64,000 nucleotides of DNA from an uncultured Synechococcus sp. (GCA_949373155.1 CASICK010000001.1:186001-250000), one strand, 5' to 3'. Counted from the stretch's first letter, positions 28,481-38,880 are shown. Numbers and translations are program-made. Notes: a model not told the origin generated them from the letters alone.

Positions 28481-28882
28481 TCAATAGACGTAGCAGAGCA
28501 CTTCGCCGCCCACGCCTTGCTTGCGGGCGTCGCGGTCGCTCATCACTCCCTTGGAGGTGGAGATGATGGCTACCCCTAGTCCTCCGAGGACCTTGGGCAG
28601 GCCGCGCGTGTTTTTGTAAATGCGAAGGCCAGGCTTACTGACCCGTTGCATGGAGCGAATGGTGGGTTGGCGGTGTTTGCCGCTGTACTTGAGCTCCAGC
28701 ACCAATTCGGTGCGGACGCCTTCGCCTTGCTCGCTGATTTCAGCGATAAATCCCTCTTGTTGCAGCACTTTTGCAATGCTGCGGGACATGCGAGAAGCTG
28801 GAACTTTCGTGGACTCGTGACGTTTTTCACTCGCATTGCGGATGCGAGTGAGCATGTCGGAAATTGGGTCGTGATTAGCCAT
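28481..28882 (-). CDS. rpsH: 30S ribosomal protein S8
   Basis: S8 binds the central domain of 16S rRNA. The 133-residue protein begins [20 protein letters not shown] and ends [11 protein letters not shown], both typical. The ATG chosen is 75 bases inside the longest open frame. It follows rplE directly; rpsN (S14), which sits between them in many bacteria, is absent from this position. Confidence 0.97.
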   Translation of the reverse strand: MANHDPISDMLTRIRNASEKRHESTKVPASRMSRSIAKVLQQEGFIAEISEQGEGVRTELVLELKYSGKHRQPTIRSMQRVSKPGLRIYKNTRGLPKVLGGLGVAIISTSKGVMSDRDARKQGVGGEVLCYVY

Positions 28883-28901
28883 AGTGGTTTCCGAGGGGGG
28901 C

Positions 28902-29441
28902 TCAGTTGCTGCGGAATGGCATTCCCATCTCGCGGAGGAGGGCCCGGCCCTCTTCATCCGTGCGGGCAGACGTCACAATTGTGATGTCCATGCCTCTGAT
29001 GGCGTCGATCTTGTCGAAGGAGATCTCAGGGAAGATGATTTGCTCTCTAACTCCCACGGTGTAATTCCCACGGCCATCGAAACTTTTCGGGCTGACGCCT
29101 CGAAAATCCCGAATGCGGGGCAGCGCCAAGTTGATGAAGCGTTCTAGAAACGCATACATGCGATCACCTCGAAGGGTGACAGCACATCCAATCGGCATTC
29201 CCTGGCGGATTTTGAAAGTTGCAATGGCTTTCTTGGCTCTGGTGATGACAACTTTTTGGCCTGTGATTTGGGCCAATTCGTTCACCGAAGCCTCGAGAGA
29301 CTTTGCATTGGTGGCTGCTTCGCCGAGTCCGCGGTTAACGGTGACTTTCAGCACCTTGGGAACTTCATGAATGTTGGAGAGACTCAAGTCTTTCAGCAAT
29401 TTTGGCTGAATGGTCTCCCGATAGCGCTGTTTTAGTGACAT
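28902..29441 (-). CDS. rplE: 50S ribosomal protein L5
   Basis: L5 binds 5S rRNA and contacts P-site tRNA. The 179-residue protein contains [38 protein letters not shown] and [20 protein letters not shown]. It follows rplX by 49 bases. Confidence 0.98.
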   Translation of the reverse strand: MSLKQRYRETIQPKLLKDLSLSNIHEVPKVLKVTVNRGLGEAATNAKSLEASVNELAQITGQKVVITRAKKAIATFKIRQGMPIGCAVTLRGDRMYAFLERFINLALPRIRDFRGVSPKSFDGRGNYTVGVREQIIFPEISFDKIDAIRGMDITIVTSARTDEEGRALLREMGMPFRSN

Positions 29442-29490
29442 GGCTGGGGGAAAGGACTTCTGGGCTTTGTCAGAAGAGCAATTGAGGTGA

Positions 29491-29847
29491 TCAGTCGATC
29501 ACTTCGCCTGTTTTCTTGAGGCGGCGCTTTTTGCTGCCGTCTTTTTCGGTAATCAGTTCAATGCGACTGGCAACCTTTTTGGCTGTGGAATAAAACATCA
29601 CGTTGGAAGCATGTAGTGATGCTTCTTCAGTGACAATTCGTCCGGTTTCACCTTCTTGTGTGGGCTTGACGTGTCGGGTTCTCATATTGAGCCCCTCCAC
29701 GATCACCCGATTTTCGTTTGCCAAAGTGCGCAGGACTTCTCCTGTTTTGCCTTTGTCTTTGCCGGCAATCACCTGAACGGTGTCGCCTTTACGAAGGCGC
29801 ATCTTGATGTGCAGTGCTGGAGCTGCTTTGGATGTTGCGGTAGCCAT
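29491..29847 (-). CDS. rplX: 50S ribosomal protein L24
   Basis: The 118-residue protein has the KOW motif [19 protein letters not shown] (about 20-38) and [21 protein letters not shown]24 starts large-subunit assembly. It begins one base after the rplN stop, so translation is probably coupled. Confidence 0.97.
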   Translation of the reverse strand: MATATSKAAPALHIKMRLRKGDTVQVIAGKDKGKTGEVLRTLANENRVIVEGLNMRTRHVKPTQEGETGRIVTEEASLHASNVMFYSTAKKVASRIELITEKDGSKKRRLKKTGEVID

Positions 29848-29848
29848 T

Positions 29849-30214
29849 TCAGATCACCTCCGGAGCGAGGGAAACGATTTTGGTGAAACTGCGTTCCCGC
29901 AATTCACGGGCAACCGGTCCAAAGACGCGAGTGCCTCTGGGATTTTTATCGTCGTTGATGATCACGGCTGCGTTGTCATCAAAACGAATGGAATTACCCG
30001 TATCGCGACGCATGGTGGCTTTGGTCCGAACCACGACGGCTTTGACGATGTCTGACTTTTTGACACCCATGTTTGGCATCGCATCCTTGACAGTGGCCAC
30101 GATTACGTCACCAACGTGCGCATAGCGGCGATTGGTGCCGAGAACACGAATGCATTGGATTCGTTTGGCGCCACTGTTGTCAGCAACGGTGAGGAATGTT
30201 TCCTGCTGAATCAT
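29849..30214 (-). CDS. rplN: 50S ribosomal protein L14
   Basis: The 121-residue protein starts [20 protein letters not shown] and ends [14 protein letters not shown], both diagnostic. L14 forms an intersubunit bridge. Its start overlaps the rpsQ stop by 4 bases. Confidence 0.98.
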   Translation of the reverse strand: MIQQETFLTVADNSGAKRIQCIRVLGTNRRYAHVGDVIVATVKDAMPNMGVKKSDIVKAVVVRTKATMRRDTGNSIRFDDNAAVIINDDKNPRGTRVFGPVARELRERSFTKIVSLAPEVI

Positions 30215-30477
30215 TTGGAGACCTCCTCAGCTTTGGGGCTTTTGCTGAGGACTTCAGCAATCGCCCAGCGCTTGTGGCGGCTAAGTGGACGCGTCTCGGT
30301 AATCCGGACACGGTCACCAATGCGACAAGAGTTGTCTTCGTCGTGGGCTTTGTAGCGGGTGGTGCGGCTGACCGTCTTTTGATAGATGGGGTGGGGGAAG
30401 CGGTTCTCCACCGCCACAACCACCGTTTTGTCCATCTTGTCGCTGACGACGGTGCCGACCCTTTCTTTGAGTGCCAT
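30211..30477 (-). CDS. rpsQ: 30S ribosomal protein S17
   Basis: The 88-residue protein has the OB-fold signature [20 protein letters not shown] and [20 protein letters not shown]17 is a primary 16S rRNA binder. It lies between rpmC and rplN. Confidence 0.97.
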   Translation of the reverse strand: MALKERVGTVVSDKMDKTVVVAVENRFPHPIYQKTVSRTTRYKAHDEDNSCRIGDRVRITETRPLSRHKRWAIAEVLSKSPKAEEVSK

Positions 30478-30497
30478 GGAAGGTTCTCCTTTAAGGA

Positions 30498-30707
30498 TCA
30501 GGAAGCGGCGGAGCGCTTGCGCTCCGATTGCACCGTCAGCAACTGAGCCAGTTTGAGACGGCTCTCCTTGAAGCGGTGCGTGTTGCCCAGCTGGCGAGTG
30601 GCCTGCTGGAATCGGAGTTCGAACAATTCGCGGCGAAGACCGTCGATTTGTTCGGTGACATCTGCGTCAGACAATTGGCGCAGATCTGTTGCTGTAGGAC
30701 GTGCCAT
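30498..30707 (-). CDS. rpmC: 50S ribosomal protein L29
   Basis: The 69-residue protein is a short helical hairpin: [20 protein letters not shown] and [21 protein letters not shown]29 lies near the exit tunnel. It starts two bases after the rplP stop. Confidence 0.96.
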   Translation of the reverse strand: MARPTATDLRQLSDADVTEQIDGLRRELFELRFQQATRQLGNTHRFKESRLKLAQLLTVQSERKRSAAS

Positions 30708-30709
30708 GG

Positions 30710-31177
30710 TCAGGACTCCACTGTTGAAGAGGCAGCAGCCTTGGTGCCGGCTGGCTGTTCCTGTTCATCGAGAGAGATGAACTTTGTTTTTACAGGAAGC
30801 TTGTATTGCGCCAGGCGCATGGCTTCCTTGGCAATTTCAGGGGTGATTTCCTCACCGCCCATCTCGAAAAGAATCCTGCCTGGCTTGATCACAGCAACCC
30901 AGAATTCTGGGTTGCCCTTACCAGAACCCATACGGGTTTCAGCGGCACGCATGGTGACGGGCTTATCAGGAAAGATTCGAATCCAGATTTTTCCACCACG
31001 TTTGACGTAGCGGGTCATGGCACGTCGGCTGGCTTCGATTTGACGCGAAGTGATCCAGCCGCATTCTTGGGCTTGAAGCGCAAACTCACCGAAGGCAATG
31101 GTGTTGCCTCTGGTGGCGACACCGCGCATGCGGCCTCGCTGTTGTTTGCGGAATTTGACTCTTTTGGGACTCAGCAT
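30710..31177 (-). CDS. rplP: 50S ribosomal protein L16
   Basis: L16 helps place A-site tRNA. The protein begins [19 protein letters not shown] and has [20 protein letters not shown] and [20 protein letters not shown]. At 155 residues it is longer than the usual 136-139 because of an Ala/Ser-rich C-terminal tail after KTKFISL. Confidence 0.98.
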   Translation of the reverse strand: MLSPKRVKFRKQQRGRMRGVATRGNTIAFGEFALQAQECGWITSRQIEASRRAMTRYVKRGGKIWIRIFPDKPVTMRAAETRMGSGKGNPEFWVAVIKPGRILFEMGGEEITPEIAKEAMRLAQYKLPVKTKFISLDEQEQPAGTKAAASSTVES

Positions 31178-31193
31178 GATTTAGGCCTCCGGT

Positions 31194-31925
31194 TCAACCC
31201 TCGTTTGAGCGGTCTTCGAACTGTTGGGGCCTTCGACCGGCCCGACGGCGGGGATTGGCTCCCACCGGGATCTGCTGCTGGGAGTCGTCGCTCAAAACTT
31301 CTCCCTTAAAGACCCAAACCTTGATGCCCAGAACGCCATAGGTCGTTGTGGCCACTTTGGTTGCGTAATCAATTTCGGCGCGAAGGGTGTGCAAGGGCAC
31401 ACGTCCTTCACGAGTCCATTCAGTACGTGCGATTTCGGCACCATTAAGGCGTCCGCTGACTTGGATTTTTAGGCCAAGGACGCCGGCGCGTTGAGCGCGC
31501 TGAACAGCCATGCGGATGGTGCGGCGGAAGGCCACGCGTTTCTCGAGTTGCTGAGCGATGTACTCAGCAAGAAGGAATGCGTCGGCATCCACACGTTCCA
31601 CTTCGACCACGTTGATCCGCACCTGACGGCTCGAATCACCAATGGTTTTTTGAATGCCACTACGGAGATCTTCGATTCCGCTGCCTTGACGGCCAACCAG
31701 CACACCGGGGCGTGCTGTTTTGAGCTCAACCTCAAGTTGATCAGCTTTCCGAGCGATCAGCACATCGCTGATGCCGGCTGAGCCGTACTTCTTGTGGATG
31801 AACTTGCGAATCCGATCGTCCTCTTGCAGGAGGGCGGGATAATTTTTGCTGGATGCGAACCAGCGTGACCGGTGCTCCTGGGTGATCCCCAGGCGGTAGC
31901 CGGTTGGATGGATTTTGTTTCCCAT
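31194..31925 (-). CDS. rpsC: 30S ribosomal protein S3
   Basis: S3 lines the mRNA entry site. The 243-residue protein starts [20 protein letters not shown], has a KH-type loop with [15 protein letters not shown] (about 76-90) and a C-terminal half with [20 protein letters not shown]. The tail is Arg-rich ([15 protein letters not shown]). Confidence 0.98.
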   Translation of the reverse strand: MGNKIHPTGYRLGITQEHRSRWFASSKNYPALLQEDDRIRKFIHKKYGSAGISDVLIARKADQLEVELKTARPGVLVGRQGSGIEDLRSGIQKTIGDSSRQVRINVVEVERVDADAFLLAEYIAQQLEKRVAFRRTIRMAVQRAQRAGVLGLKIQVSGRLNGAEIARTEWTREGRVPLHTLRAEIDYATKVATTTYGVLGIKVWVFKGEVLSDDSQQQIPVGANPRRRAGRRPQQFEDRSNEG

Positions 31926-31946
31926 TCAGACGGTGTGCTCGGGGGG

Positions 31947-32312
31947 TTAGGAGTCGGTCTGAGCTGCCACAGCAATGCTGATGTGGCAGGTCTGTTTTTT
32001 GATCGCGAAGGCGCGACCTTGAGCGCGGGGCCGATACCGCTTCATGGATGGACCCATGTCAGCGGTGGCCTGGGAAATGACCAAGGTTGCTGGGTCAAGT
32101 CCAAGGTTGTGTTCAGCATTGGCTACAGCGGAGCGAAGCACTTTCGTGATCGGACCGGTGGAGCGGTAGGGCATGAACTCGAGCATGATCAGCGCGTCGC
32201 GGTAGGTGCGGCCACGGATTTGATCGAGTACACGACGCACCTTGGAGACGGAACCGCGGATGAAGCGGCCGTGCGCTTGGGCAGTGGTTGCCGTTGGGGA
32301 TGACGTTGTCAT
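31947..32312 (-). CDS. rplV: 50S ribosomal protein L22
   Basis: L22 reaches into the exit tunnel. The 121-residue protein has [20 protein letters not shown] and [20 protein letters not shown]. The ATG of [10 protein letters not shown] is preferred to one 66 bases upstream, which would overlap rpsS. Confidence 0.97.
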   Translation of the reverse strand: MTTSSPTATTAQAHGRFIRGSVSKVRRVLDQIRGRTYRDALIMLEFMPYRSTGPITKVLRSAVANAEHNLGLDPATLVISQATADMGPSMKRYRPRAQGRAFAIKKQTCHISIAVAAQTDS

Positions 32313-32316
32313 GGTC

Positions 32317-32592
32317 TCAGCGGCCTCCTTTCTTGTCTTTGATGTGGCCCTTAAAGGTGCGTGTGGGTGCGAATTCACCCAATTTGTGCCCCACCATTTG
32401 CTCAGTCACGAAGACTGGAACGTGGGTTCTGCCGTTGTGAACGGCAATGGTATGGCCGATCATCATCGGCAAAATCGTGGAGGCCCTGGACCACGTCTTG
32501 ATCACTGACTTGTCGTCAGCGGCATTTTGCTTTTCAACCTTGCGAAGAAGGCTGTCAGCAATAAATGGGCCTTTTTTGAGAGAACGTCCCAT
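32317..32592 (-). CDS. rpsS: 30S ribosomal protein S19
   Basis: The 91-residue protein begins [20 protein letters not shown] and contains [19 protein letters not shown] and [16 protein letters not shown]19 sits in the small-subunit head with S13. It lies between rplB and rplV. Confidence 0.98.
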   Translation of the reverse strand: MGRSLKKGPFIADSLLRKVEKQNAADDKSVIKTWSRASTILPMMIGHTIAVHNGRTHVPVFVTEQMVGHKLGEFAPTRTFKGHIKDKKGGR

Positions 32593-32627
32593 GGCGGATT
32601 AAGCGAACTGCAAAGCGGTGAGTGACA

Positions 32628-33491
32628 TCAGGAATCGCGTCCGCCACGGCTCCGCTTGGACGTCTTGCGACGTTTCCGGAGGACGAACTTGTTGCTGGGC
32701 TTGTTCCGCTTGCGGGTTTTTAGGCCAAGAGCGGGTTTGCCCCATGGAGTGACGGGTCCCGAGCGCCCGATAGGAGCACGGCCTTCACCACCACCATGAG
32801 GGTGATCGCAAGGGTTCATAACGCTGCCTCGGACCTGGGGACGACGCCCCAGCCAACGGCGGCGACCAGCTTTACCCAAGCTGGTATTGCGAATTTCGGC
32901 GTTGCCAACTTCGCCAAGAGTGGCGAGGCACTCACGTCTGATGAGGCGCACCTCTGTGGACGGGAGCTTGAGGGCGACGTAATCGCCCTCTTTGGCCATG
33001 ACCTGAGCACTCGCTCCTGCGGTCCGAACCATCTGACCACCGCGTCCGGCATAAAGCTCGACGCAATGAACACTGGAACCGAGCGGGATGGCTGAGAGCG
33101 GCATGGCATTGCCGATTTCGATCGGTGCCTCAGGGCCTGAGACCACCGTTTGGCCAATGCTGATCCCTGCCGGAGCAAGGATGTAGCGCTTCTCGCCATC
33201 GGAGTAGAAGAGAAGGGCCAACCGCGCATTGCGGTGGGGGTCGTAATGAATCGCGGCCACTTTGGCAGTAACACCGTGCTTGTTACGACGGAAGTCGACC
33301 AAGCGGTAAAGGCGTTTGTGACCACCACCGCGATGACGGCAGGTAATCACACCACGATTGTTGCGTCCTTTGCGGCGGTGTTTGGACACCACCAAGGAGC
33401 GTTCCGGCTTGCGGCCGGTGACTTCACTGAAGTCTGTGACCACCCGGGTTCTGGTACCGGGGGTGTAGGGGCGGAAAGTACGAATTGCCAT
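32628..33491 (-). CDS. rplB: 50S ribosomal protein L2
   Basis: L2 is needed for subunit joining and peptidyl transfer. The 287-residue protein has [20 protein letters not shown], the [17 protein letters not shown] segment with the conserved His, and [20 protein letters not shown] near the end. Length is normal. Confidence 0.98.
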   Translation of the reverse strand: MAIRTFRPYTPGTRTRVVTDFSEVTGRKPERSLVVSKHRRKGRNNRGVITCRHRGGGHKRLYRLVDFRRNKHGVTAKVAAIHYDPHRNARLALLFYSDGEKRYILAPAGISIGQTVVSGPEAPIEIGNAMPLSAIPLGSSVHCVELYAGRGGQMVRTAGASAQVMAKEGDYVALKLPSTEVRLIRRECLATLGEVGNAEIRNTSLGKAGRRRWLGRRPQVRGSVMNPCDHPHGGGEGRAPIGRSGPVTPWGKPALGLKTRKRNKPSNKFVLRKRRKTSKRSRGGRDS

Positions 33492-33506
33492 AACGATTCA
33501 GCCCCC

Positions 33507-33809
33507 TCAGGACTCGGGGAAGAGTTGGATGGAGTTGCCCTCGGCCAGGCGCACCACTGCTTTCTTCACTTGAGCGCGTTTACCGGCAAAACGACCGATA
33601 CGACGACTCCTGCGAGGAGGATTCATGGTGCTAATGCCCGTGACCTTGACATCGAAGAGCTGTTCGACTGCAGCCTTGATGTCGGGCTTGGCGGCTCGAT
33701 GGTCCACCTCAAATGTGTACTGGTTTTGTTCCAGAGCACGGGTGGCCTTTTCAGTGATCAGCGGGCGGCGGATCACATCGGCTAGACGTCCGGTGAAGCG
33801 CTCAGTCAT
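33507..33809 (-). CDS. rplW: 50S ribosomal protein L23
   Basis: L23 lies at the tunnel exit and docks trigger factor and SRP. The 100-residue protein has [20 protein letters not shown] and [19 protein letters not shown]. Its start overlaps the end of rplD by 8 bases, so the two are translationally coupled. Confidence 0.96.
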   Translation of the reverse strand: MTERFTGRLADVIRRPLITEKATRALEQNQYTFEVDHRAAKPDIKAAVEQLFDVKVTGISTMNPPRRSRRIGRFAGKRAQVKKAVVRLAEGNSIQLFPES

Positions 33810-34437
33810 CGCCGTAGACCTCCTGAATCTTTGCGAGAGCGTCTTCGCCCACAACCAGCTTGTTGGCGTGGAGCAGATCGAAGACGTTGAGTTGGTCGGC
33901 TGCGATCAGCTTCACCGTTTCCAAGTTCCGAATGGAGCGTTGCACCGCTTCGGAAGGGCTGATGAGGATGATCAAAACCTTGCTCGTGGCGGAGACGTCA
34001 AGTCTCCCCAGAGCGTCGATGATCTCTTTGGTCTTCGGAGTCGTCAGCGTGGTTGCGAAATCCTTCACCACCACGAGATCCTCAATACGCGCCATGAAAG
34101 CGGTACGAAGGGCTGAACGACGTTCCTTGCGGTTCATCGCAAGGTTGTAGGACCTTGGCTTGGGTCCAAACGTGATACCACCACCTGGACGGAGTGGAGT
34201 GCGAATAGAACCCTGGCGTGCGCGGCCCGTTCCTTTCTGTTTGTAGGGCTTGCGTCCACCACCTCTCACCTCTGATCGAGTGAGGGTGCTTGCAGTCCCT
34301 TGACGGCTGTGAGCCTGCTGACGCAAAACTGCGCGATGCATCAGGTCAAGGGCGCCAGCCTCTTTGGCAACCTTTAAATCAAGGCTTGCCTTGCCAGCTT
34401 CTTTGCCTTGCCAATCGCGAACGATGCAGTTAGCCAT
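33802..34437 (-). CDS. rplD: 50S ribosomal protein L4
   Basis: The 211-residue protein starts [20 protein letters not shown] (a GTG one codon earlier is possible). It has the conserved loop [26 protein letters not shown] basic segment at about 60-80 and the C-terminal [21 protein letters not shown]4 extends into the exit tunnel. The start shares one base with the rplC stop. Confidence 0.97.
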   Translation of the reverse strand: MANCIVRDWQGKEAGKASLDLKVAKEAGALDLMHRAVLRQQAHSRQGTASTLTRSEVRGGGRKPYKQKGTGRARQGSIRTPLRPGGGITFGPKPRSYNLAMNRKERRSALRTAFMARIEDLVVVKDFATTLTTPKTKEIIDALGRLDVSATSKVLIILISPSEAVQRSIRNLETVKLIAADQLNVFDLLHANKLVVGEDALAKIQEVYGDD

Positions 34438-35093
34438 CACTTACCTCCATTAGCGGGCTTGGCGCCCACCCGGTTTGCGGGACGGATGTTCAACAGTGAT
34501 CCAGGTTTCCCGGGAACTGAACCTTTCACCACAAGAAGGTTGCGATCACTATCAATTTTTAGGATCGTCAAACCACGGGTGGTGATTTTTTTGCCGCCGT
34601 AGCGGCCGGACATCCGTTTGCCTGGATAGATCCTGCCTGGCGTTGTGCCGGCACCGATCGAACCGGGTTGGCGATGATTTTTGGAGCCGTGCGTCATTGG
34701 ACCACGACTGAAACCATGGCGCTTTTGCAGACCAGCAAAGCCACGACCCATGGTGTCGCCACTGACGTCTACTTTTTGACCAGCCGCAAAGTCACCCACG
34801 GTGACCGCGCTACCTAATTGAATTCCGTCGAGATCGTCGACGCGGTATTCGATTAAGTGGCGAACGAGGTCTTCGCCAGATTTGGCGAGATGACCTTTTG
34901 CTGGTTTGTTGATCAGCTTTTCGCGAATCTCGCCAAAGCCAATCTGAACGGCTTGATAGCCGTCAGTTTCTGAACTTTTGAGCTGGGTGATGCGGCAAGG
35001 GCCCGCCTCGATCAATGTGACCGGGACTGCTTTGCCTTGCTCGTCGAAGAACTGGGACATGCCCAATTTCTTCCCAAGAATGCCGATAGACAT
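34437..35093 (-). CDS. rplC: 50S ribosomal protein L3
   Basis: The 218-residue protein begins [20 protein letters not shown] and has [20 protein letters not shown] and [19 protein letters not shown]. It is the first gene of the ribosomal superoperon here. rpsJ (S10), which precedes it in E. coli, is not adjacent. The upstream 389-base gap must hold the operon promoter. Confidence 0.98.
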   Translation of the reverse strand: MSIGILGKKLGMSQFFDEQGKAVPVTLIEAGPCRITQLKSSETDGYQAVQIGFGEIREKLINKPAKGHLAKSGEDLVRHLIEYRVDDLDGIQLGSAVTVGDFAAGQKVDVSGDTMGRGFAGLQKRHGFSRGPMTHGSKNHRQPGSIGAGTTPGRIYPGKRMSGRYGGKKITTRGLTILKIDSDRNLLVVKGSVPGKPGSLLNIRPANRVGAKPANGGK

Positions 35094-35482
35094 GGAGGTA
35101 AGAACGCCAGCGTGAACAACCGCTTATTCACTAAGGAATGAAGAGGCCTGAGAGGGCGCTGATCGTATTAACGCAGTCTTGACCGTCAACGTTTCGCCAG
35201 TGGCGAAAAAGAAGGCGGATTGGAGCTAGCGAGCGAATCAGCTGGCTGAGACTTTCCGTGCAATGGTTTGCTCGGTGAGTTTCTCGGCAGTAACACCAAC
35301 GAATTGGTGAGACCGCTCTGGCCTAGGGATCCGGCGCAAACGCCGAACCTGCTCTGTGATCTGGAGGCCCGGCTAGCGGACGGGCACAGTTCAACAGTGC
35401 AAAGAAAGACACTACAGCATTGCGATCAAGTCATTAACTGGCGCCGTTTAACTGCCAGAATCTTGTGAATCGAGCCAATTTC
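35094..35482. other. Intergenic region upstream of rplC and ndhN
   Basis: This divergent region should hold promoters for the ribosomal superoperon and for ndhN. A 7-bp inverted repeat with a 3-base loop lies at 35192-35208 (tttcgcc/ggcgaaa), next to a ttgaccgtcaa palindrome near 35180. Two unassigned frames overlap on opposite strands: plus, about 66 codons from a TTG at 35268 to a TGA at 35466-35468; minus, about 44 codons ending at 35238, with no good start. I call neither a gene. Confidence 0.55.
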
Positions 35483-35944
35483 ATGCCGCTGCTGCTGTCT
35501 GGTCGTGGTTTCCGCCGTGAGCTGGAGTCGGCAGGTTGCATGGCAGTCTTCGCCCCCCTTGAGGGTGGGGCCGAAACTCGGTTGCTAAGGCGATTGCGTG
35601 GAGCTGGCTATCGCACTCAGCTTTCGTCTGCCCGTGGTTTGGGCGACCCCGAGGTGTTTTTGTTTCAAAAACATGGGATCCGTCCTCCCCATCTCGGGCA
35701 TCAAAGCGTTGGCCGTGGTGCTGCTGTGGGCGAGGTTCAAGAGGTGATGCCACTGCTCGGGGAGGCCATGCTTGGGTCGAAGCCTGTTGCGCTTTGGCTT
35801 CTTGAAGGCCAGGTGCTATCTCGCTCCGAATTGTCGGCCCTGTGTGATCTTTGCCGCCGAGAACCTCGTTTGAAAGTGGTAGTGGAGATGGGTGGCTCTC
35901 GAAGTCTTCGCTGGCAGCCCATGAAGGAGCTTCTGAGCAACTGA
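35483..35944 (+). CDS. ndhN: NAD(P)H-quinone oxidoreductase subunit N
   Basis: NdhN is a cyanobacteria/chloroplast-specific peripheral subunit of the NDH-1 complex at the thylakoid membrane, which works in cyclic electron flow and respiration. The 153-residue product shows [40 protein letters not shown] and [10 protein letters not shown], typical of NdhN. The ATG of [10 protein letters not shown] is preferred; a GTG 18 bases upstream is possible. The stop TGA shares bases with the proposed CTG start of ldpA. Confidence 0.93.
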   Translation: MPLLLSGRGFRRELESAGCMAVFAPLEGGAETRLLRRLRGAGYRTQLSSARGLGDPEVFLFQKHGIRPPHLGHQSVGRGAAVGEVQEVMPLLGEAMLGSKPVALWLLEGQVLSRSELSALCDLCRREPRLKVVVEMGGSRSLRWQPMKELLSN

Positions 35945-36984
35945 ATCTCACCGTTAAAAAGACTCTTCAGAGAGCGGATGCCGGTGAGCTTGCTCTGGCA
36001 AATGGGTCCTGGGTCAAGTTGATTTGTGGCGCCAGCAACCAAGACTTGGCCTCCATCGGAGATCTATGTGCGCTTTTTTCTGTAGCAGGAGTTCATTGCG
36101 TGGACGTGGCTGCTGACGCTGCCGTTGTGCGTGCTGCCCGCGACGGATTGCATTGGGCCTGGGAGCGTACGGGGCGCCGCCCTTGGTTGATGGTGAGTGT
36201 GAGCGACGGAGATGATGCCCATTTCCGTAAGGCGGTTTTCGATCCAGGCCTTTGTCCCCCCGATTGTTCACGGCCATGCGAACGGGTTTGTCCAGCCGAT
36301 GCCATCAGAGCGTCGGTTGGGGTTGATGAACGGCTTTGCTACGGGTGCGGTCGCTGTTGGCCGGCATGCCCGCCTCAATTGATCGAATCCTTGGATCGTC
36401 GAGTGGGACTGAATGACTTGGCTCCCCTTCTTCACGACTTGCGTCCGGATGCATTGGAAATACATACCGCTCCAGGGCGCATGAATGCTTTTCAGGCCAC
36501 CCTTGAACAGGTTCGTTTTGCTGATGTTCCCTTGAAGCGGCTGTCCGTGAGTTGCGGTCTTGAAGGCCATCACGTCACGGTGGAGTCGCTTTCCAACGAA
36601 CTGTGGCAGAGGCATCAGGCCTTGCGCGCGCACCAGCAACGCCCGCTTTGGCAGCTTGATGGCCGTCCCATGAGCGGAGATCTTGGGGTTGGAACTGCTC
36701 GTTCGGCAGTTGGCCTTTGGGAGCAGATCCAGCCCTTGGCGCCGCCTGGGCCATTGCAGTTGGCTGGTGGGACCAACACAGCAACGCTTGGTTTGCTCCA
36801 ACGCAAAGTCGGGTCTATGGGACCAGCTGGTGTTGCTTTTGGGGGGGTGGCCAGAACGCTCGTTCAGCCCTTTTTTCAAGCTGCGCAAGACCAAGGATGT
36901 CGCTTGCGCGATTGGCCGGATGGCTGGGCTCAGTCTCTTCAAGCTGCGCGCACATTGATTACGCCCTGGTTGAGGCGTAGCTGA
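35941..36984 (+). CDS. ldpA: Light-dependent period protein LdpA, iron-sulfur protein
   Basis: LdpA in Synechococcus elongatus links cellular redox state to circadian clock period. The translation has the LdpA core [19 protein letters not shown], then two Cys clusters of ferredoxin type: [18 protein letters not shown] and [12 protein letters not shown] (about residues 105-150). The C-terminal LdpA domain follows. No ATG or GTG lies near the expected N terminus. A CTG overlapping the ndhN stop (CTGA), with AAGGAG 11 bases upstream, is the best fit and gives 347 residues. A TTG at 35851 (377 residues, overlapping ndhN by 94 bases) is the alternative. Confidence 0.88.
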   Translation: MNLTVKKTLQRADAGELALANGSWVKLICGASNQDLASIGDLCALFSVAGVHCVDVAADAAVVRAARDGLHWAWERTGRRPWLMVSVSDGDDAHFRKAVFDPGLCPPDCSRPCERVCPADAIRASVGVDERLCYGCGRCWPACPPQLIESLDRRVGLNDLAPLLHDLRPDALEIHTAPGRMNAFQATLEQVRFADVPLKRLSVSCGLEGHHVTVESLSNELWQRHQALRAHQQRPLWQLDGRPMSGDLGVGTARSAVGLWEQIQPLAPPGPLQLAGGTNTATLGLLQRKVGSMGPAGVAFGGVARTLVQPFFQAAQDQGCRLRDWPDGWAQSLQAARTLITPWLRRS

Positions 36985-37050
36985 TCGAACACCAACCCCG
37001 TGCTCCTCTTGCTATGACTGTTTTCGGTCCGATTGCTGGGCGAGTGAGCC

Positions 37051-38685
37051 ATGACGACCGAACGCATCACTGACGATTTAAACCGACTCGTCTCTTTGCT
37101 TCCTGCAGAGCTCCAAGCTTCGTTGGCTTCGCCGGAGTCAAGAGACCAACTCCTTGAGGTTGTCCTCGACCTTGGACGTGTTCCAGAAGCCCGTTATTCC
37201 GGTTGGTCGATTCCTCTTGGAGACAGCAGCATTACGCGTTCTGATCTGAAGGAGATGGTGGAACGTCTTGGCCAGTTTGGTTCTGACAACAGGGCGGGCA
37301 TTGAGCGAACTTTGCATCGCATCAGCGCCATTCGTAATCGTCGCGGTGAGGTGGTGGGCCTGACCTGCCGCGTTGGGCGCGCTGTGTTTGGGACGGTGGA
37401 GATGGTGCGCGATCTTCTCGATAGCGGTGAGTCCTTGCTTCTCATGGGCCGGCCCGGGGTCGGTAAAACCACAGCTTTGCGCGAGATCGCACGCGTGCTC
37501 GCCGATGACCTGGGAAAGCGTGTCGTGGTGATTGACACCAGCAATGAAATTGCCGGTGATGGTGATATCCCTCATCCAGCTATTGGTCGAGCGCGGCGAA
37601 TGCAGGTGGCTCGACCAGAGCTTCAGCATCACGTGATGATCGAGGCCGTGGAAAACCACATGCCCGAAGTGATCGTCATTGATGAAATCGGTACAGAGTT
37701 AGAAGCACGTGCAGCCCGCACGATTGCTGAACGGGGTGTGACCTTGGTGGCGACAGCGCACGGAAATGCCCTGTCGAATTTGATCAAAAACCCCACCTTG
37801 TGCGATCTCATTGGTGGCATTGAATCCGTCACCCTTGGTGACGATGAGGCCCGCCGTCGTCGCAGTCAGAAAACGGTGCTCGAACGGGCAGCGGAACCCA
37901 CCTTCTCAATGGCCGTGGAGATGCATAGTCGCAGTCGGTGGGCTGTTTATCGGGAGGTGGGACGAGCGGTTGATTCACTTCTGCGCGGGCATGTGCCCAG
38001 TACTGAAGAGCGAAAAATGGCTTCGGATGGACGCGTTCTTCGGGTGGACCCCCCCCAGGTGTCGCCCTCGCCCTTAAGGCGTCCTTCCTTGGCGCCGGTT
38101 CCGCTCCCAAATCCCGTTGATCCAACCCGATTGCAACCCTCAGGGATGGGTGCTGCGCAGTCAGAACGGATGATGTCTCAGCCGCCGTCAACGATGTTCC
38201 AGGTTCTGTGTTGCGGCCTGAGCGAGCAACGGCTGGATGAAGCGGTTCGCCGTCATGACTGGGCTGTTCAGGCCGTGGATGATCTAATGCAGGCCGATGT
38301 GGTGCTGAGTGTTCGCCAAGGACTTGGCCGTCAACCTGAACTGCGTCGTCAAGCGAGAGACGCTGGTGTTCCGATTTTGGTGATCAAATCGGACACCCTC
38401 CCCCAAGTGGAGAGGGCTTTGGAGCGTTTGTTGATGCGTCGTGATTCTGGTGTGAGCGATCGAGACTCAGCGAACTCTGGTGATCAGTCCGATGCCTCTG
38501 CCGCTCTTGAAGAGTGCCGTTTGGCTGTTGAGCAAGTGGTGGTTCCGCAGGGCCGTCCTGTGGAGCTCCTTCCTCGCAGCGAGGACGTGCGCCAAATGCA
38601 GGCAGAACTTGTGACCCGCTACCGCCTTCGCAGCGATGTGTATGGCACGACTGGGCAGCGGCGCCTAAGGGTATTTCCACCCTGA
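37051..38685 (+). CDS. ycf45: Ycf45-type AAA ATPase
   Basis: The 544-residue protein has an N-terminal helical region, then an AAA-type ATPase core with the P-loop GRPGVGKTTALREIARVLAD (about 133) and the Walker B segment PEVIVIDEIGTELEAR (about 210). This is the Ycf45 family of cyanobacteria and algal plastids, distantly related to the sporulation protein SpoIIIAA. A variable Pro-rich linker (about 330-380) leads to a C-terminal domain. The end (SEDVRQMQAELVTRYRL) resembles an R3H nucleic-acid-binding segment, but the usual His is not evident. Function unknown. It lies 66 bases after ldpA on the same strand. Confidence 0.88.
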   Translation: MTTERITDDLNRLVSLLPAELQASLASPESRDQLLEVVLDLGRVPEARYSGWSIPLGDSSITRSDLKEMVERLGQFGSDNRAGIERTLHRISAIRNRRGEVVGLTCRVGRAVFGTVEMVRDLLDSGESLLLMGRPGVGKTTALREIARVLADDLGKRVVVIDTSNEIAGDGDIPHPAIGRARRMQVARPELQHHVMIEAVENHMPEVIVIDEIGTELEARAARTIAERGVTLVATAHGNALSNLIKNPTLCDLIGGIESVTLGDDEARRRRSQKTVLERAAEPTFSMAVEMHSRSRWAVYREVGRAVDSLLRGHVPSTEERKMASDGRVLRVDPPQVSPSPLRRPSLAPVPLPNPVDPTRLQPSGMGAAQSERMMSQPPSTMFQVLCCGLSEQRLDEAVRRHDWAVQAVDDLMQADVVLSVRQGLGRQPELRRQARDAGVPILVIKSDTLPQVERALERLLMRRDSGVSDRDSANSGDQSDASAALEECRLAVEQVVVPQGRPVELLPRSEDVRQMQAELVTRYRLRSDVYGTTGQRRLRVFPP

Positions 38686-38759
38686 ATCAGAGATTCGGTG
38701 TCAGAGGTGGATTGACGAAGGTCACTATGTTGTGGGTAACTATGTATGCGCTAGCAGGG

Positions 38760-38776
38760 ACCACCAGTTTGGTGGT
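38760..38776. other. Small hairpin before tRNA-Gln
   Basis: The inverted repeat accacca / tggtggt with a 3-base loop lies 74 bases after the ycf45 stop. No T run follows, so termination is uncertain; it could also affect processing of the tRNA precursor. Confidence 0.4.
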
Positions 38777-38792
38777 GCTGAGCTGGAGTTAA

Positions 38793-38864
38793 TGGGCCGT
38801 CGCCAAGCGGTAAGGCAGCGGGTTTTGGTCTCGCCATTCCTAGGTTCGAATCCTAGCGGCCCAG
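38793..38864 (+). tRNA. tRNA-Gln (TTG)
   Basis: The 72-base tRNA has acceptor TGGGCCG pairing with CGGCCCA, discriminator G and T arm taggttcgaatccta. The anticodon stem gcggg/ctcgc encloses the loop ttTTGgt, giving anticodon TTG (glutamine). The first U-A pair is typical of glutamine tRNAs. CCA is not encoded. Confidence 0.95.
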
Positions 38865-38880
38865 TTTTTCCGGTTTCCCG

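Noticed and set aside
36268..36942. Antisense frame of 224 codons opposite ldpA
   Set aside because: It lies fully within a clear Fe-S protein gene and has no recognisable motif.
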